DNA of 64,000 nucleotides, taken from the NCBI RefSeq assembly GCF_000247815.1, contig NC_021677.1:4570761-4634760 (forward strand), read 5' to 3'. The position numbers and the translations under genes are program-made. Below, one piece after another: positions 39,901-53,549 of this stretch (the first letter of the stretch is position 1; every line of letters starts with the position of its first letter). The stretch is from Ficedula albicollis (Eukaryota; Chordata; Aves; Passeriformes; Muscicapidae). A model generated the notes under the pieces. The model did no database searches. It was not told the DNA's origin and worked only from the letters and a program-made list of their open reading frames with translations.

Positions 39901-42900
39901 ATAATAGACCAGCTGGCAGAGGATGAAAGGTGAGTGTGGGGGAGATTTTTTCACCTTGTGTAAACTATGTAGTAACCTGAAGTGCAATGCAGCACGTTGA
40001 AATGCCAAAATAGATGGAAGCATGTACAGGCAAGGGCCTTTCTAGATAGATAGGCAGATGATTGCTTTCCTAGCTAAGAGCCTGGAACTTGGAATTGATA
40101 GTGGGTGGTCTAATGTCATGCAATATATTTACAGTGGCTGAGTGTGAAGTCAATGTGTTTAAGGCTTTGACAGAATCACAGTGAGAGAGAAGATATGTAC
40201 TAAGTGGCATTAGTAGAATATCCAGATTTTGTAACATACATTGTGATCAATAATGGCATAAACACAATGTTTTTAGTCTTCTGTATTCACCTGTTTTAAC
40301 TGTAGGTAATATATTTTTGTCTTGTAGATGTAGCTGTTGGATTTTCCATATGTATATGCTTATTTCTTCCTAGAGGAGAATATTAGTTTCCAATAGTCAA
40401 TTGTAAATAATAGCAGGAAAGATGGAGCTCTGTGGTTCAGGACGGGAGTGTGTGAAGTGCTGAGGTGTGAAAGAAATTCCTACTCCTCTCGCTTTCTAGG
40501 TTGTTTTAGCAGGATCTGAGTTGGGAAGTGTTGCAGCTGGATGGTGGTAATTAGCCCAGCCTGAGTATGTCCAAATAGTAAGAAGCATCTCAGGAGCTTT
40601 ACTAAAAAGTTCAACCAAAAGAACCCTTCATGATCTCAATATATCACTTGGATTGGACTGATCTGTCTGCTACTGCAGCTTCACATTCCAAGGGCTAACT
40701 TGTATGGGTGACCCCTTCAGTGCTGCCCTACGCAGATGAGAATATCTGAGGCAGATGCCGCCCAGTATTGGATTCCTTTTGGATTAAGCTAATATTTTTT
40801 GGTGGAATTTTTTTTTCCTTTTAGAAGTAGGCATCATTTTCAGATTAAGCCAGTTATCAGTGTGGCCCTGTGTGACTTTAGGCAATGTAGCTCCAAGCTC
40901 TCTTTGAGAGAATAGAAGAGTGATGTGATGGAGCATGGGAAGCTCGTTCTTGCAGTGTAGGTTTTGTTGTTTTTTTTGGGGGTTTTTTGTTGCTGTCAGT
41001 AAAATGGAAGTTAGAAATGGATAATCCTGATAAATGGTGAGAAACACTTGTTTGAGTCTTGCAGGAAAGAACACAAGACACATGGAAAGCAAGTAATATG
41101 CAAGCATTCACCTCATATGAGAAAATCAGCTCAAAAATTGAAGTGTAATAACAAAAACAAACAACAAAATACCTCTTACAAACCACATCAAAACTACAAT
41201 ACTCTGCAGCCTGTAAATGACTGTATTGCTCCAAAGTAGCTTTTTCTTTTTTTTTAAATTTTTTTTTAATGTTTCATAAAGTGGCTTTTCATGTGTGCAT
41301 TGAGGTGCAGACAATTCCTGTCTGTACAGAGTTTTGCTATGTTCTGAAAAGAGCGACTGGGCTGAAAGAAATGTCCCACAGAGCCAAAGGTGTGTGTGGA
41401 AATGGAGGTGATCCCTCTCTGGTGCTGCCCTGTGCTCCTGGGGAGCAAGGTCAGCTGAAAAACTTTGTCTAATCTCCATCAATTGTACATATTTTGAAGA
41501 TGATGAAACAGTTACTGCTGTCCTCTCCTCCCTGTAATTTCCTCTGCCTTAGGGTGATGGATCATGACTGATAACACTTCCTCTGCTGTAAAAGCTGGTC
41601 ACTATCAAGGGCAGAAGGATTAAGATTGTTCCAAGATGTTTTGAATGTCTCAAGAGGGGTGTGTGTGTATAAACAAGTTATACATGCTAATTGGTTTGTC
41701 TTGCTACGTATCTTCCAAGTAAACCACTAATTTATTTAATAGATCTCATGATTTTGGATGAGAGCGTAGTATGAAGGTTTCTCGTGTTCTGCTTCTTTGG
41801 GTTACAGATAGCAATTTCTACAGTAAGCTTTTTCAGCAGATGTATTTCAAATATTCAGGACAGAGAAAATGGTTTTTCTTATTTTTTAGTGAATCTTGCC
41901 TGGGGTGGGGGGAGTCTAAGCTAGGAAATGGGGATATGAGGACAGAGTCTGTCCTGTCTCAACCCTGGCAAGTGCTGGTAGATGTGCTTCATTCACTCAG
42001 CAGTTCCTCAGTTCCATCTGTTCCTGGGGTCAGGAGGATGACCCCCATCCCTGACGAACATCCACAAGGACTATCAACAGCCTCATACTCCCAGAAGTGC
42101 CCCAGAGTGTGTTGTAGCTGTTGCCCCAGCTGCGTTTGGGTCTTTTGAAGAGAGGTAATGTCAAGTCTGTTAGTGTGGTCCTCGGAGGATCTAATAATGT
42201 TTCCTTAAACCTTGCATGTGCTTTTAGCCATCTTAAGGGGTGTCCAGTAATCATGACCAAATTTATCTGGGAGTTTGGAATGACTAATTTTCTTCTGAAG
42301 GAGAATAGAATGCTGAAATTATTCTATTGCAAGTCGATTGCTATGATGAACTTCAATGGTTATTTTTTGTTGCCAATTAAGATTAGTAATCTAGAATGCT
42401 TTTTATGTTATGAGTTATTTTCCATTCCTATATCCATTCCTATTGGACTAGAAAGTGGATTTCAATTTAGAATTTTTTTACAGCCTCTAAATAATGAAAG
42501 TATTCAGTGTTGATTTGTGTTTAATGGCTGGATAAAGACTGTTTTTATTTGTAATGTAGCGTTGTCTCCTTTGCAGATAATGTCAAAGATACCATAAAAC
42601 ATTGTGGTGACTGTTTAATAGGTTCATTTCATCCTTAAGGTCTGAGAGGAAATTGTGACTGTGCTCTTCAGCAAATGGTTCAAAATTGAGTCCTAGGCTC
42701 CAATATCTCAACTTCTTGTGTGTCTACAGTCCAAGTACGTTGTCAGTCAGCATATGTGGCAGTGCACTGCATGTTCACAGAGAACATCGTGCAGTTAAAC
42801 CCTTCCGAAATCAAGGCCTTTGTGAGGCAGATCCAGGCAGCATGTCAGATGTTTGAGTGTTGAACTTTAGAAGTCAAGAACTATTCATAACCATTGATGA

Positions 42901-45900
42901 TAACTTAATATCCGTGTGTGTGTTTTTTTTCTTTTTGGCCATGTGCCCAGATTCTATAGCTATGTGTAGTTATCTTTGCAACCTTTCACATTTTTGACAG
43001 TGATTAATAATGTGTTGTTCACACTTCCCTTGCATCAAATACCAGTTTTTCGGGTAATGGGAAAATAATATGTAATTAAGGAATTAATATCATTAACTTC
43101 ACACATTGTATATAATTCAAGTTTTGGGGTATTTTTTGGAAAAGCAACAGTAGGAGTAGTAGATGAAGTATGATTTTTATGTAGTCATGAGACTAGAATA
43201 TTAGGTTTTAGGTTAATTTTTATCAGTTTCTGTAATACAACTGAAATGTGAGCGTATCAGCACAGAAGCATATTTTTAAATTGTTTTACTGTGAGGAAGA
43301 AAATATTTTAAATCACTAGATGCTGTGATTTGCTCTTCTGAGTGTTAAATCCTAGAGCAATAGAGATAGGAGATGCTTGTAAAAATGAGATGACTGCAGC
43401 TTAGAAATCTTGTTTTTCCTGAGCAAAAGTGCTTGAAATTGCTAGTGTGTGCACTGATAAGGACTCAATACTAGAAACTTATCTCTCGGGCAATGTGTAA
43501 AAAGTGTAAAACTGATGATTGGAAATTAAGAGATGGTCATACTTGGATACTTTTCATGTGAGTACATGTCCTTCATGTACTGTACTGTACATGTTGCTGT
43601 ATTTCATTTTTTTTAAGTCAATGGCATTTAACCTCAACCACTTTTCCTTCCATTTTGCTAGTATTGAGGTAGTTTGCATATCACTGTATCTACTCAAGAA
43701 AAACTGAACTGTAAATTAGGTCACCTATGCTGATTTTTTTTCCACACCTTTTTTTTTTTTTCTCCCTAAAGTGAAATTTAGCTTTTCTACTGTTTGTTAA
43801 ACATCTTTACCTTTCAGGATTCAAGATTTTTTGTGTTGTTACAGCTGCACTATTTATCAATGCAGAGCCTGTAGTTTTTAATGATTTAGATAATATCTAT
43901 ATGTATATATAAATTTCTATTCACATGGCTGAGGACTGACATATTAAATTGGTATTCATTCTGGTTTGTATCATGGTTACTTCATTAACCATGTTGAATT
44001 ATGCCATAAATATTTGCAGGAGCTCAGTCTTTGTAGTCATTCTCTGTAGGGAATTTGCATTGAAATTTAGTGTAGAAAAGCAGCTTGAGTGGGCATCATC
44101 TGCTCTTTCAGGCACACAAGCCTAATTGGTAGAATATATATATATTTTAACTGCTAACGTACTGTTAGGGCAATCAAGGGGATGACTTTCTCAGTGTTGT
44201 AAGTGGTTAGGCAGGAGAGGGATATCTGTTCCCTTAGAAACAGAGGAGATTTTTTATCCAGAAAAGCTCTGGATAAAAACAAAGGCCAACAGAGAAGATG
44301 CAGGAATATTTCAGTTAAACTGAACTATGAGGTGAAGATGGGAAAGATACAAGTTCAATGGAAGAGGATTGTGACTATGTAAAAGTCTTGTATTTGTTCC
44401 TTCGTCTTAAGTATTTTGAGCCTTCTATGAATATTTTACTGAAGATTTTATATTCTAGAAGTTTTTTCTAAAGCTGCTGTGTGCTGGGATATGAGCTCAC
44501 ACAGAACTACAGGAGCAGGGAAAATTATTTTTGAAAATGAATTTAAACAAAATGCACACTACTGTGGAAATCCTCATACAAAGGAAGAATTATACAAGTT
44601 TACTCCTTTCTCTCTGCAGCCATGGAAGGGGAAGTTGTTGAGTAGCAAATCTTGTGCTCCATGGGGGAAAAACACAGTTGGAACAAGTTACTTTTGCAGA
44701 TATACATGAACAGCAGAGAAACAATACAGTGCTCTCACTAAAAATACTTAAATTGTTATTTTCTTTTGCCTGTTTGGCTCTGACCTGCATTTCAAAAGTA
44801 TATACACAAGGAGAATGAAAAACTGTGTGTAACTGTGTTAAATTGTGGAAAGTTTGCATCTTTGCAAACTCCATCTTGACATTTGTCTAAATACTTGGTG
44901 AGAACCCTGGGATAGGGACTCCATAGTTTCTTTGTAGAAAGGTGCACACCAAACTGAAACCAGAAATAAAAGGTGGTCATTTTGCCTGGATCTTTCTGTC
45001 TGTAAAGATGCACTAACCTTTTTGGAACAATAATTGCCACAGTTCCTTCCTTCTCCACTGAAGGAAGGAAAACAGAGAACCAAGAAACTTGGCATGGAGC
45101 AGCTTTGTGATGGCTCATTGTGTTTCAGCATATATTCTGCTGTGGGTTTTAGGTATCTTTCAAATTTTTGGCTGATGTAGGTTAGTTGTGTTTATTCTCC
45201 ATGACCCCAGTGGTTCATCCAAGCCTCGGGAACAGAGCACAGTAAACTAGTGTGAGAGACAGAAAAATGCTGAGAAATGGTCAGTTTTGTTGGTTGTCAG
45301 AGGAGGGAAGGGGTTTGTATTCTTTTTCACAACCTAATTTGCATTTTGCTGGAGACAGGCAGTGGTGACATTAAGGCCTGTGTTACTTCCCAGGGTACTT
45401 GGAATTCGTAAGTCTAAATTAGACTCTTCTGAGTCTGCCGTGACTTTCCCTCTGTGATCAACAGAAGAATTTTCTGTCTAACAGAAGTAAGGTCTCGTGA
45501 TTATGCTCCAACGAAAAATGGATTTTCTCATTTGAGCCCTTTCATAAGGGGCTTTATTTTGCTCTTTGTTCTTTTTAAACTTGTTCTTGAAGTATCCTGG
45601 CCATTTTAGACCAGGGTAAGATCCTAAAATACACCTAGAGAGTCCTGAGAAAGGTGATGCCCAGTGGTCATGCTTGCTGGAGCCCTGCTACTATCCAAAT
45701 AGAAAAATATTTTCCATGAAACTCCAGGGTTTTCCAGTCTTGCATTTCCAAAGGTACACATTCCCCAGCAGCAGAGTCATTTGCAATTAATAGCTTAGGG
45801 GCAAGGAGTGAAGCACAGAATAACACGAGAAGTCCTATGAATATCAACCACAAAACTGCATATCTTTTCCATCAGAAATAGTTGATTTTTCATTAAAATG

Positions 45901-47999
45901 CTTGGAGATGAGTGCTGCTGTGCATGGGAACAAGTCTGGCAGTGATTTAGAAAGCAGAACTCCCCTATTGCACTGCATTTACAAATTGCACGATGGTCAT
46001 GTTGCTTTGAATGTGAGACTAGGAGGCTCTCTGTTCTGAGCCTTTGCAAGTTAATGGCTTAGTTGAAATCCTCATATTCAGTTGAAAAGATTCCCCATTA
46101 GATAGGGAATTGCTAACTTGGGTTTTTGGTTCTGACAGGGTATTTTTTTACCAAAGAAATACATTTTGTTTTCTTAGTGAATTCAAGGTGTGGGTGTGAT
46201 GCCACTAGAAAATGAGCACTGTTTCTATTGCCGATTTGAGCTCTCTAATGGTTGCACTACAGGCAGCTATTCTAGCAGAGAAGCTTGTGTGTTATTGCTC
46301 ATATTATTTCACCACATAAAGGAATCTTTAGTAATAAGAGTTGATTTAAAATACACGCTAGTGAGTGAGTAATAAAAAAGCCAGTAGATAAAGAAGTATT
46401 TCCTTCTTGTTTAACCTGTGTGGTTGGTAGCTGAAATACCAGTCTTAGGCAAGAGCAACTTGTATGATTTGTCCTTGAACATGCATTTTTGAAGTTAGTC
46501 TAAAAGTTTAATCAATCAGTGCATGTTTTGATCATGTACTGCTAGCAGATTCTTGTGGCTCTTCTCTCCTGCTTTAACATGCAGTCCTTGCCCCTCTGTT
46601 GTTAAGTGGGGAGGTCTGGTATAGGCACAGGTCCAGGAGTTGTGGGCTGCTAGGAGAAAGGCCCATCTGTTACACTGTTTCAAGTAAATACTGGATATTT
46701 TGAGGTTAGACTAAAATCATTACCCTTTAGTTTTTTTCTTAATTTTATTTTGGTTTTATTGCACCTTCATTCTAGACCTTTGAAAGATTATTATGAATAT
46801 TTTGCTCAGTAGCATTGAAAATGCAAGGGTGATGTATGGAAAGATACAGGCCCATATCTAGAAGTACTTAATCTGTGGTTGTTGCCACTCAGGTTTCCAG
46901 TGTAGCCATTACTGCAAGGTTTGAATGTTTAAGTAGTCTGAAATAAGGCTCTTGGAGGTACCACTGAATTCTGCAGATCAGCTGATATCCATAATTCCAT
47001 GGCTGTGTAATGGTAAGTAATGAAGCAGAGTGAGAACTTAATTAGCACTCCTTTTTCTATATATTTTCATTTAAGGCTAGATTTTGCTTAGTGGTGCTTC
47101 TAAGTCAGTCAAACTTTTTAATGCTCATCTGAATTCATCTAATGGAATGAGACTGGGAGTGTCATTGTGTCATTAGGAATGATGTGTTTTCCTCGACTAG
47201 TGTGACAGGGATGTTGCTGGAGAAGAATTTTGTTTCAATGGACTTCTAAGAGCAGGAAAACATCTTAGTTGTAGCCTGCTGGAGAAAAGTTTTTGAAAAC
47301 TCTCTAGTGATATTCCCTTAGGTACAAGTAGAAGCTTAAAATTTTGTTTTTTGAAAATTTGGATGAATTTGCAGTAGTGCAGGAAAAAGAAAAGCTCAGG
47401 AACAAACATCAGTAGAAATGGGACTGCATCTTTTGGGCTGGAACTCAAAAGTTAACTGGCTGTATAAACACTGTCTTGCCAAGCAGTTGCTTACCAGGCT
47501 TGGTGTTGTTTTCAAACAGTGTCTCTGTCAATGAGGCTAGTGATACACAGCTCCACTTACCCCATGTTGTCTGTCTTCTATTGCAGTTGGATTCCAAGTT
47601 CATCCAGGGGTAGCAGGAATTCCTTGTGTGTGTGTGTGTCTTCTGAAGTGGGTAGTAGCTTCTGGTGAATCTTGTGTCATCCTTTCCCTTGTATCACAAA
47701 GAGCTGCATAATATCTGTGCACCAGAAATTGTTCGATCTGTGCAAATCAATATCCCAGATGAAATTTAAATAGTGGGTTTCCAGAAGAAAAGAAAATGCC
47801 GAGTTTTTACGGCATGACTTTATAAAGCTTTTCAAACAATGCCAGCAAGTCTTGAAAGCTGTCATTATCCCTGTGGACATGGGAACATAACAGTCTCATC
47901 AAGTGGTTCGTGTGATCTGGACGTCAGGGCTTTCTCACTTTAAGTGGTGAGGCTTCCTCACAAAGTGAGCTTTCTCACATAGAGCACCATCATGTTTTT
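36991..47999 (+). other. Presumed intron, nothing further identified
   Basis: Eleven kilobases of T/G-rich DNA. Strong acceptor-like sites, for example one ending at 42,576, are not followed by frame-compatible exons with donors. Frames of up to 130 codons, for example 42,121-42,513, lack motifs. A short (TG)n lies at 47,625-47,639. Confidence 0.4.
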
Positions 48000-48036
48000 T
48001 CCTGAGATCTTCAGGGTGGTGGGTGATGTGTGGTTT

Positions 48037-48071
48037 AATTATTGTTATTAATATTACTATTATTATTATTA
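48037..48071 (+). repeat. ATT-type trinucleotide repeat
   Basis: An imperfect run of ATT/TAT units of about 35 bases. Confidence 0.85.
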
Positions 48072-48340
48072 CATACAGAACTGTGTTGCATGTCCACAGC
48101 ATTTCAGTGAATCTCTTAAGGTTGTGAATATGGATCTGTGAAAAGAGTTAAACAGTGGAGCATAAAATGAAAGGGATGTGTTCATCTGAACTAACGTGTG
48201 TGCATGCATATTTATTGCACAATTTAGAAGTCTGAAACCCCCTGTTCTTTCATAAATATTTGTATATTTCAGCCTTTCATTTAGGTTTAAAGTATGTAAT
48301 CTACCATAGCAAATACACTTTTTTTTTTATCCCTTAACAG

Positions 48341-48577
48341 ACCTTGCCAAGTGATTACTTTAACCAGCTGTTCCAAATACTGGAAGAAATAATGAGCTTT
48401 AAAAAAAAAACCCAGCAAATTGTAGCTTGTTGCTTCCTCATTCCAGTGTCACTAGAAGATTTGGACAGTTGCTCTGTCATTAAGTACCTACTTATTTTAA
48501 AAGTTATGGTTGCAATGAAAGTTATGCTTTTGCCATTTAAATTTGTCATTGAAAATCACTTTTTTGAGGGAAGATAG
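48341..48577 (+). other. Possible alternative 3'-terminal exon, low support
   Basis: A very good acceptor (long T tract, CCCTTAACAG) precedes a phase-0 open frame of about 78 codons beginning TLPSDYFNQLFQILEEIM and ending at a stop at 48,575-48,577. Phase 0 is compatible with direct splicing from 29,705. No internal donor is visible, so it could only be a last exon, and no clear polyadenylation signal follows nearby. From a phase-2 exon it would stop after about 17 codons. The later part is hydrophobic and looks random. Confidence 0.15.
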
Positions 48578-50189
48578 TCATATAGGCCGCAAGTACAATG
48601 AAGTGACAAGTGTTATGTCTTAAGAATAGAAAAATGCTCAATTTTCTCTTACTCCCATCCAAAATTTAAGAAACTCTAGTATGCTTAATGATAGTTTTCA
48701 TATTTCTTCTGTGCAGATGGTTTCATGAGGCTTTATTTTTCTGTTAATTTTGTGTGAGATCTAAGGATTAGTTCTGTGGAATAGAGCCCACCTTTGTGAA
48801 GAATCACAGTGGGTGGTGTGCAATGACCCCTTGTTGAGTTGTACTTATAATTTTGATACTACTGTGGGGTGTTTGGGTTGTCACTTCCCACAAGACTGTG
48901 CCTTTTTGAAACTTCCTTCCATACAAAATTAGCCCCTTATTTTATAACACCAGTTGTATTAGCGTTTACTGAGAGTGTGAGAGTGTAATTGGAGGCTTAG
49001 GCTTAATATTCACTTCAGATTAAGCTCTGATATGTTCTTGGTGATGAAGAGTAAACCCAAAGTTTAAAAGGTTAAAATAAGTCTTAGTATAGTGGTCATA
49101 TAAGACCAATCAAATTGTTAGGTTTATTTATATAAATGCACTTACAGTGACTAAGGTGGAGAAATATCTTTAGAGTGGATCTTTCTTGCTATAGGCTGTT
49201 CAAAGTAAAGAATAATATTTCAGTAACTTTTCTCCTATTTTCAGGAAGTTGCATATCTCTCCCTGCTGATACTGGTTTGTTTGGGGTTTTTTTTGTGTTG
49301 CGGTTGTTCAGAGTTTGCTGGACAGGTCTTTTCCCTAGTATTTTCCTTGCTTGTGGTATCAAAAGCATAAAAGCTGGAATCCATGGCTTCCTGCTTTTGG
49401 TGCTAGCCTGTGTTCTGTTGTACACATAATTATGGGCTGTAGAAACAAACTAATGATGTTATTGATAGTTTTGCTAATGGGGTGTGTGTGTGTGCTCTTC
49501 TTGTAAATAAAAAACGTAGATTTCATTTGGAAAGATGAGGAAACCTGGAAGAAGATGACAACAATCACTGTGTGGGTGACTTGTTCTGGGGCACATTCTC
49601 TTGTGAAGCTTGTTGTCTGTAATATTGACTCACTGCTTATGTGAGGGTCTGTCTGGTATTTAAAGGGAGGTCCAGAGGCTTTTCTGACTTTTTTGTTTTG
49701 TTGGTGTTCATGAGTCATTTATTTGAGTACCACTGCAGTTTTGGGTGCATGTGTTTGCTGTGTTCCTTACTTACAGTACCTCTAGTAGCTCTGCACTTAC
49801 TTCAGCCCCCAGCAAGGACTAACACTTTGGCTTGCCCCTTGTGTGAAGAATTTCCTGTTTTCAGGGGGAAATGAGAAACCAATTTTTTCCTGGATGTCTC
49901 TTTCAGATGCGACTACTACTTTTCAGATGGCTAACCCTTTAAATGGGTTTGTGGAACAGGGATTAACCTTGTAGGTAATGGAATAGTCCAAGTTTTATCT
50001 ACAGTGTTTCTTCCGTGAGTAAGTGTCCAAGTCTAAGCTAGGCTGGTGCATCTGTTGTGTGCTTAATATTCTTTCCAGTATGGGCTGAATGATGAATTTG
50101 GGAAACCTTTAATATTTTTCTTTGTACAACAATGATTTAAAATAGGGTAAATGCTCTACTTTTGTCTTTTCATTCTTCCTTAAGAAAAA
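48578..50189 (+). other. Presumed intron with a short GT repeat
   Basis: Only a (GT)n tract at 49,482-49,494 was noted. Frames here look like chance. Confidence 0.4.
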
Positions 50190-50501
50190 TTGTGCTTCTG
50201 TCTGGCATCACTCCAAATGTGCCCCCCTATCTTAATATACTGAGCATGACACCTTGTGGTCCCTTGTGTCAGCTGGATTCAGCTGTCCCACCTGTCTCCC
50301 TTCCCAATTTTTTGTGTACCCCCAGCCTCCTTTGCTGGTGGTGTGGCAGGAGCAGAAAGAACTTGACTCTGTATAAGCTCTGCTCAGCAGCAACTCAAAC
50401 ATCCCTGAACTATCAGCACTGTTCCAAGCACAAATCCAAACTATACCTCCCTATCAGCTGCTATGAAGAAAATTAACTCTACTGCAGAGAAAACCAGCAC
50501 A
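50190..50501 (-). mobile_element. Avian ERV LTR fragment, same family as at 18.5 kb, 3'-truncated
   Basis: On the minus strand it starts at 50,501 with TGTGCTGGTTTTC, the LTR 5' terminus, and runs through U3-type sequence including GGAGGCTGGGGGTACAC. It stops before the R/U5 part that is present in the copy at 18.5 kb. Shared segments include GCACAAATCCAAA on the + strand in both copies. The two copies are thus oppositely truncated. The 104-codon + frame over it (50,162-50,476) is antisense LTR sequence, not a gene. Confidence 0.75.
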
Positions 50502-52802
50502 GGCATCCCAAGGTCCTTTATTTAGTGAACTTTCCCAGCTATGCCTCTGCAGTAAGGCTTATCTGTATGTTAGATCCTGAATGTGGAATGAATAGTCCTT
50601 TGTATAAACACAAATAGCTAAAATTTTATCACTCAGAACAGCTATTTCTATGTAGTGAGTTACATCTAAAATGCAGAATGACTGATTAAGGAGAAGATAA
50701 GTTAGAAGATGTTAGCAATAGCTTATGAATAAAAATGTTAACACTATAGGTGTCATGGAAGGACTGTAAATAATGAGTGTTTTTGGAGGTAGAGATTAAG
50801 TTAATAAGAAACTGGAAACAAGAGCTCTAATACTGCAGATATATAGTCCTGCTTGCATCCCTGCTCTGAGATGATGGTCAAGGGGCTGTTGTGTTGATTT
50901 TGTAAAAATCTAAATGAAGAGACCCCTTTCCCACCACAGAACAGCTTCTCCCAGCCTTTTTTCTACACCCTCCCCATCATTCCCAAATAATCTTAAACCA
51001 GTCAGTGTAAATTAGCATTATATTGGGAAACACATTTCTTAAAGCCATTTCATACTTTTCATTTCTGTCTGGGCTGTGATGAGGCAGGTGAATGAATGGC
51101 TGCAAGTTCTCCAAATGCTGATATTTCCCTTTGCCCTTCACTGTAGTCCTGGCCCCCAGTTCTTCACTGGCAGCTGACCAAGGAGGAATCTAGAACATTT
51201 TGGCATCAAAAAGCCTCAAGTGTTTTGAGACTGGAGCCAGGTTGATGAGGATATGTGGTCAGAAGATGGACTCAGTATTGGGAATACTCCAAATTAAGCT
51301 AATGCTTACTTGTATCTAACGTGATTGTGCAGAGTAGGTGCACAGTGGACACCTGAGAAAGCATTTGAGACAGAGCAGTTCATAGTAACACAGGGGTTGT
51401 TTTTTCTCCTATTTATGTTGCATTAGCTTTGGTATTTCCTGTGTGTACACAGGTATTCCCCACTGAACAATTTTTTTTACAATCCTGAAGAAATATTTAT
51501 AAAGCACTTGAATTTGTTGCTCTCCTAACAGCTTAGCACAAGCTCTAGGGAAGCAGTGCTGCTGAGAGCAGTAGGTTGCCTGCTTTTGTGGGATTTAGTG
51601 GATGATTAAATGTCTCAAATATATGTCCATTATATTAATAGAAATGAAAATAGCAATAGTACCTGGCATCAAAAATTATTCTCTTCTTTCCTGTTGGTGT
51701 CATAAATAGCATTTTTCTGCTTTCTGTGTGTCAAGCAAAACAGCCATCCTGTACAAGAAATTGCTCTCAATTTCCTTTCTCTTATTGCAGTCACAGTGCT
51801 TATTGATTTGGTGGAAAGTGTGTGCATCTTCCTAAGCTTTTTGATGAAACTTGGGGTTTTTTTTTCCTTCTTTAGGAATTTATTTATTTTAGAAAATAAT
51901 GCTTAGCACTTTCAGAGCTTTTAAAAGGTGTTTTCTTTGGTATTCTACCTGATATTTCAAATGTTCTGGTTAAAAACATTCTTTTAAAAGAACAGCACCC
52001 TGCGCTTCTGTGGGAACAAACTGATAGAGAGCTAGGAAAGTCCCGTGGTACTGGTTATATCTGAGGTTATATAGGGATGGAGGTTAGACCAATTTGTCTT
52101 TTGTTTGTGAATCCTGATTTGTTTTATTTTGTATATGTACATAATAAATAACTCAATTATAATTAACAGGGATAAATATGGTTTTAAAAACCAGCCTCTT
52201 CTTTCTTCCCAGGGGTGCTTGTAGGTGACTTCCCTCTTTTTAAGGAGCCTGAAGCCAATTTATCTGAGAGCTATCTGTCCCTGACCTTTCCTTCTCTGTT
52301 GCGTGTGATCTCCCCTCTCCACGCTGCTGCTGCGCTGAAGGAAAAGCCCGACCTGAGCAGCTCTGCTGGAACATCTGTCTCCACTGTCCCTTTGTGTTCT
52401 GCTGCCAGCTTGGATAACTCAGTATGCTCCTTGGGAGGACACAGGAGCCTCTTGGTTTGAGCAGCAAAGCAACAACAGACCTGGCGTTTTTAAGCCCTGG
52501 CACTGCTTAAGATAAAGCTTAGATGGAGCTCTGAGACGGAAGTGTGCTCTTAGGGGGTGGGATTTCTGTGCTGTGTCATCAGAAGGGGATGCAGTCTCCC
52601 AGGAGAAATACCAGAGTCCTTGGAGAACAAGCACCTTGCGAGAAACTGAGCTTTGAATTTGTTATTCGGCATCCATTAAATGCCCTTTAAAATCACTGTT
52701 TCAAAATGATTCCTCAAGATGGCTTTTTTGCAACGTTTTTATAAGGACTAATAGCTCAATTTGTTCTTTTTTGTTTTCCTGTCAAACACTCCTAACTTGG
52801 AG
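50502..52802 (+). other. Presumed intron, nothing certain
   Basis: A good acceptor-like tract ends at about 52,212, followed by an 81-codon Ser/Leu-rich frame from 52,215 to a stop. The phase needed (1) does not fit the exon model, so it is not called. Confidence 0.35.

Positions 52803-53549
<747 letters not shown>

Noticed and set aside
42577..42640. Good acceptor-like site at 42,576
   Set aside because: Following sequence meets a stop at once in the required phase and has no convincing donor.
50162..50476. 104-codon + frame
   Set aside because: Lies antisense over the LTR fragment.
52213..52460. 81-codon Ser/Leu-rich frame after a good acceptor
   Set aside because: Needs entry phase 1, which the exon model does not supply; no donor.
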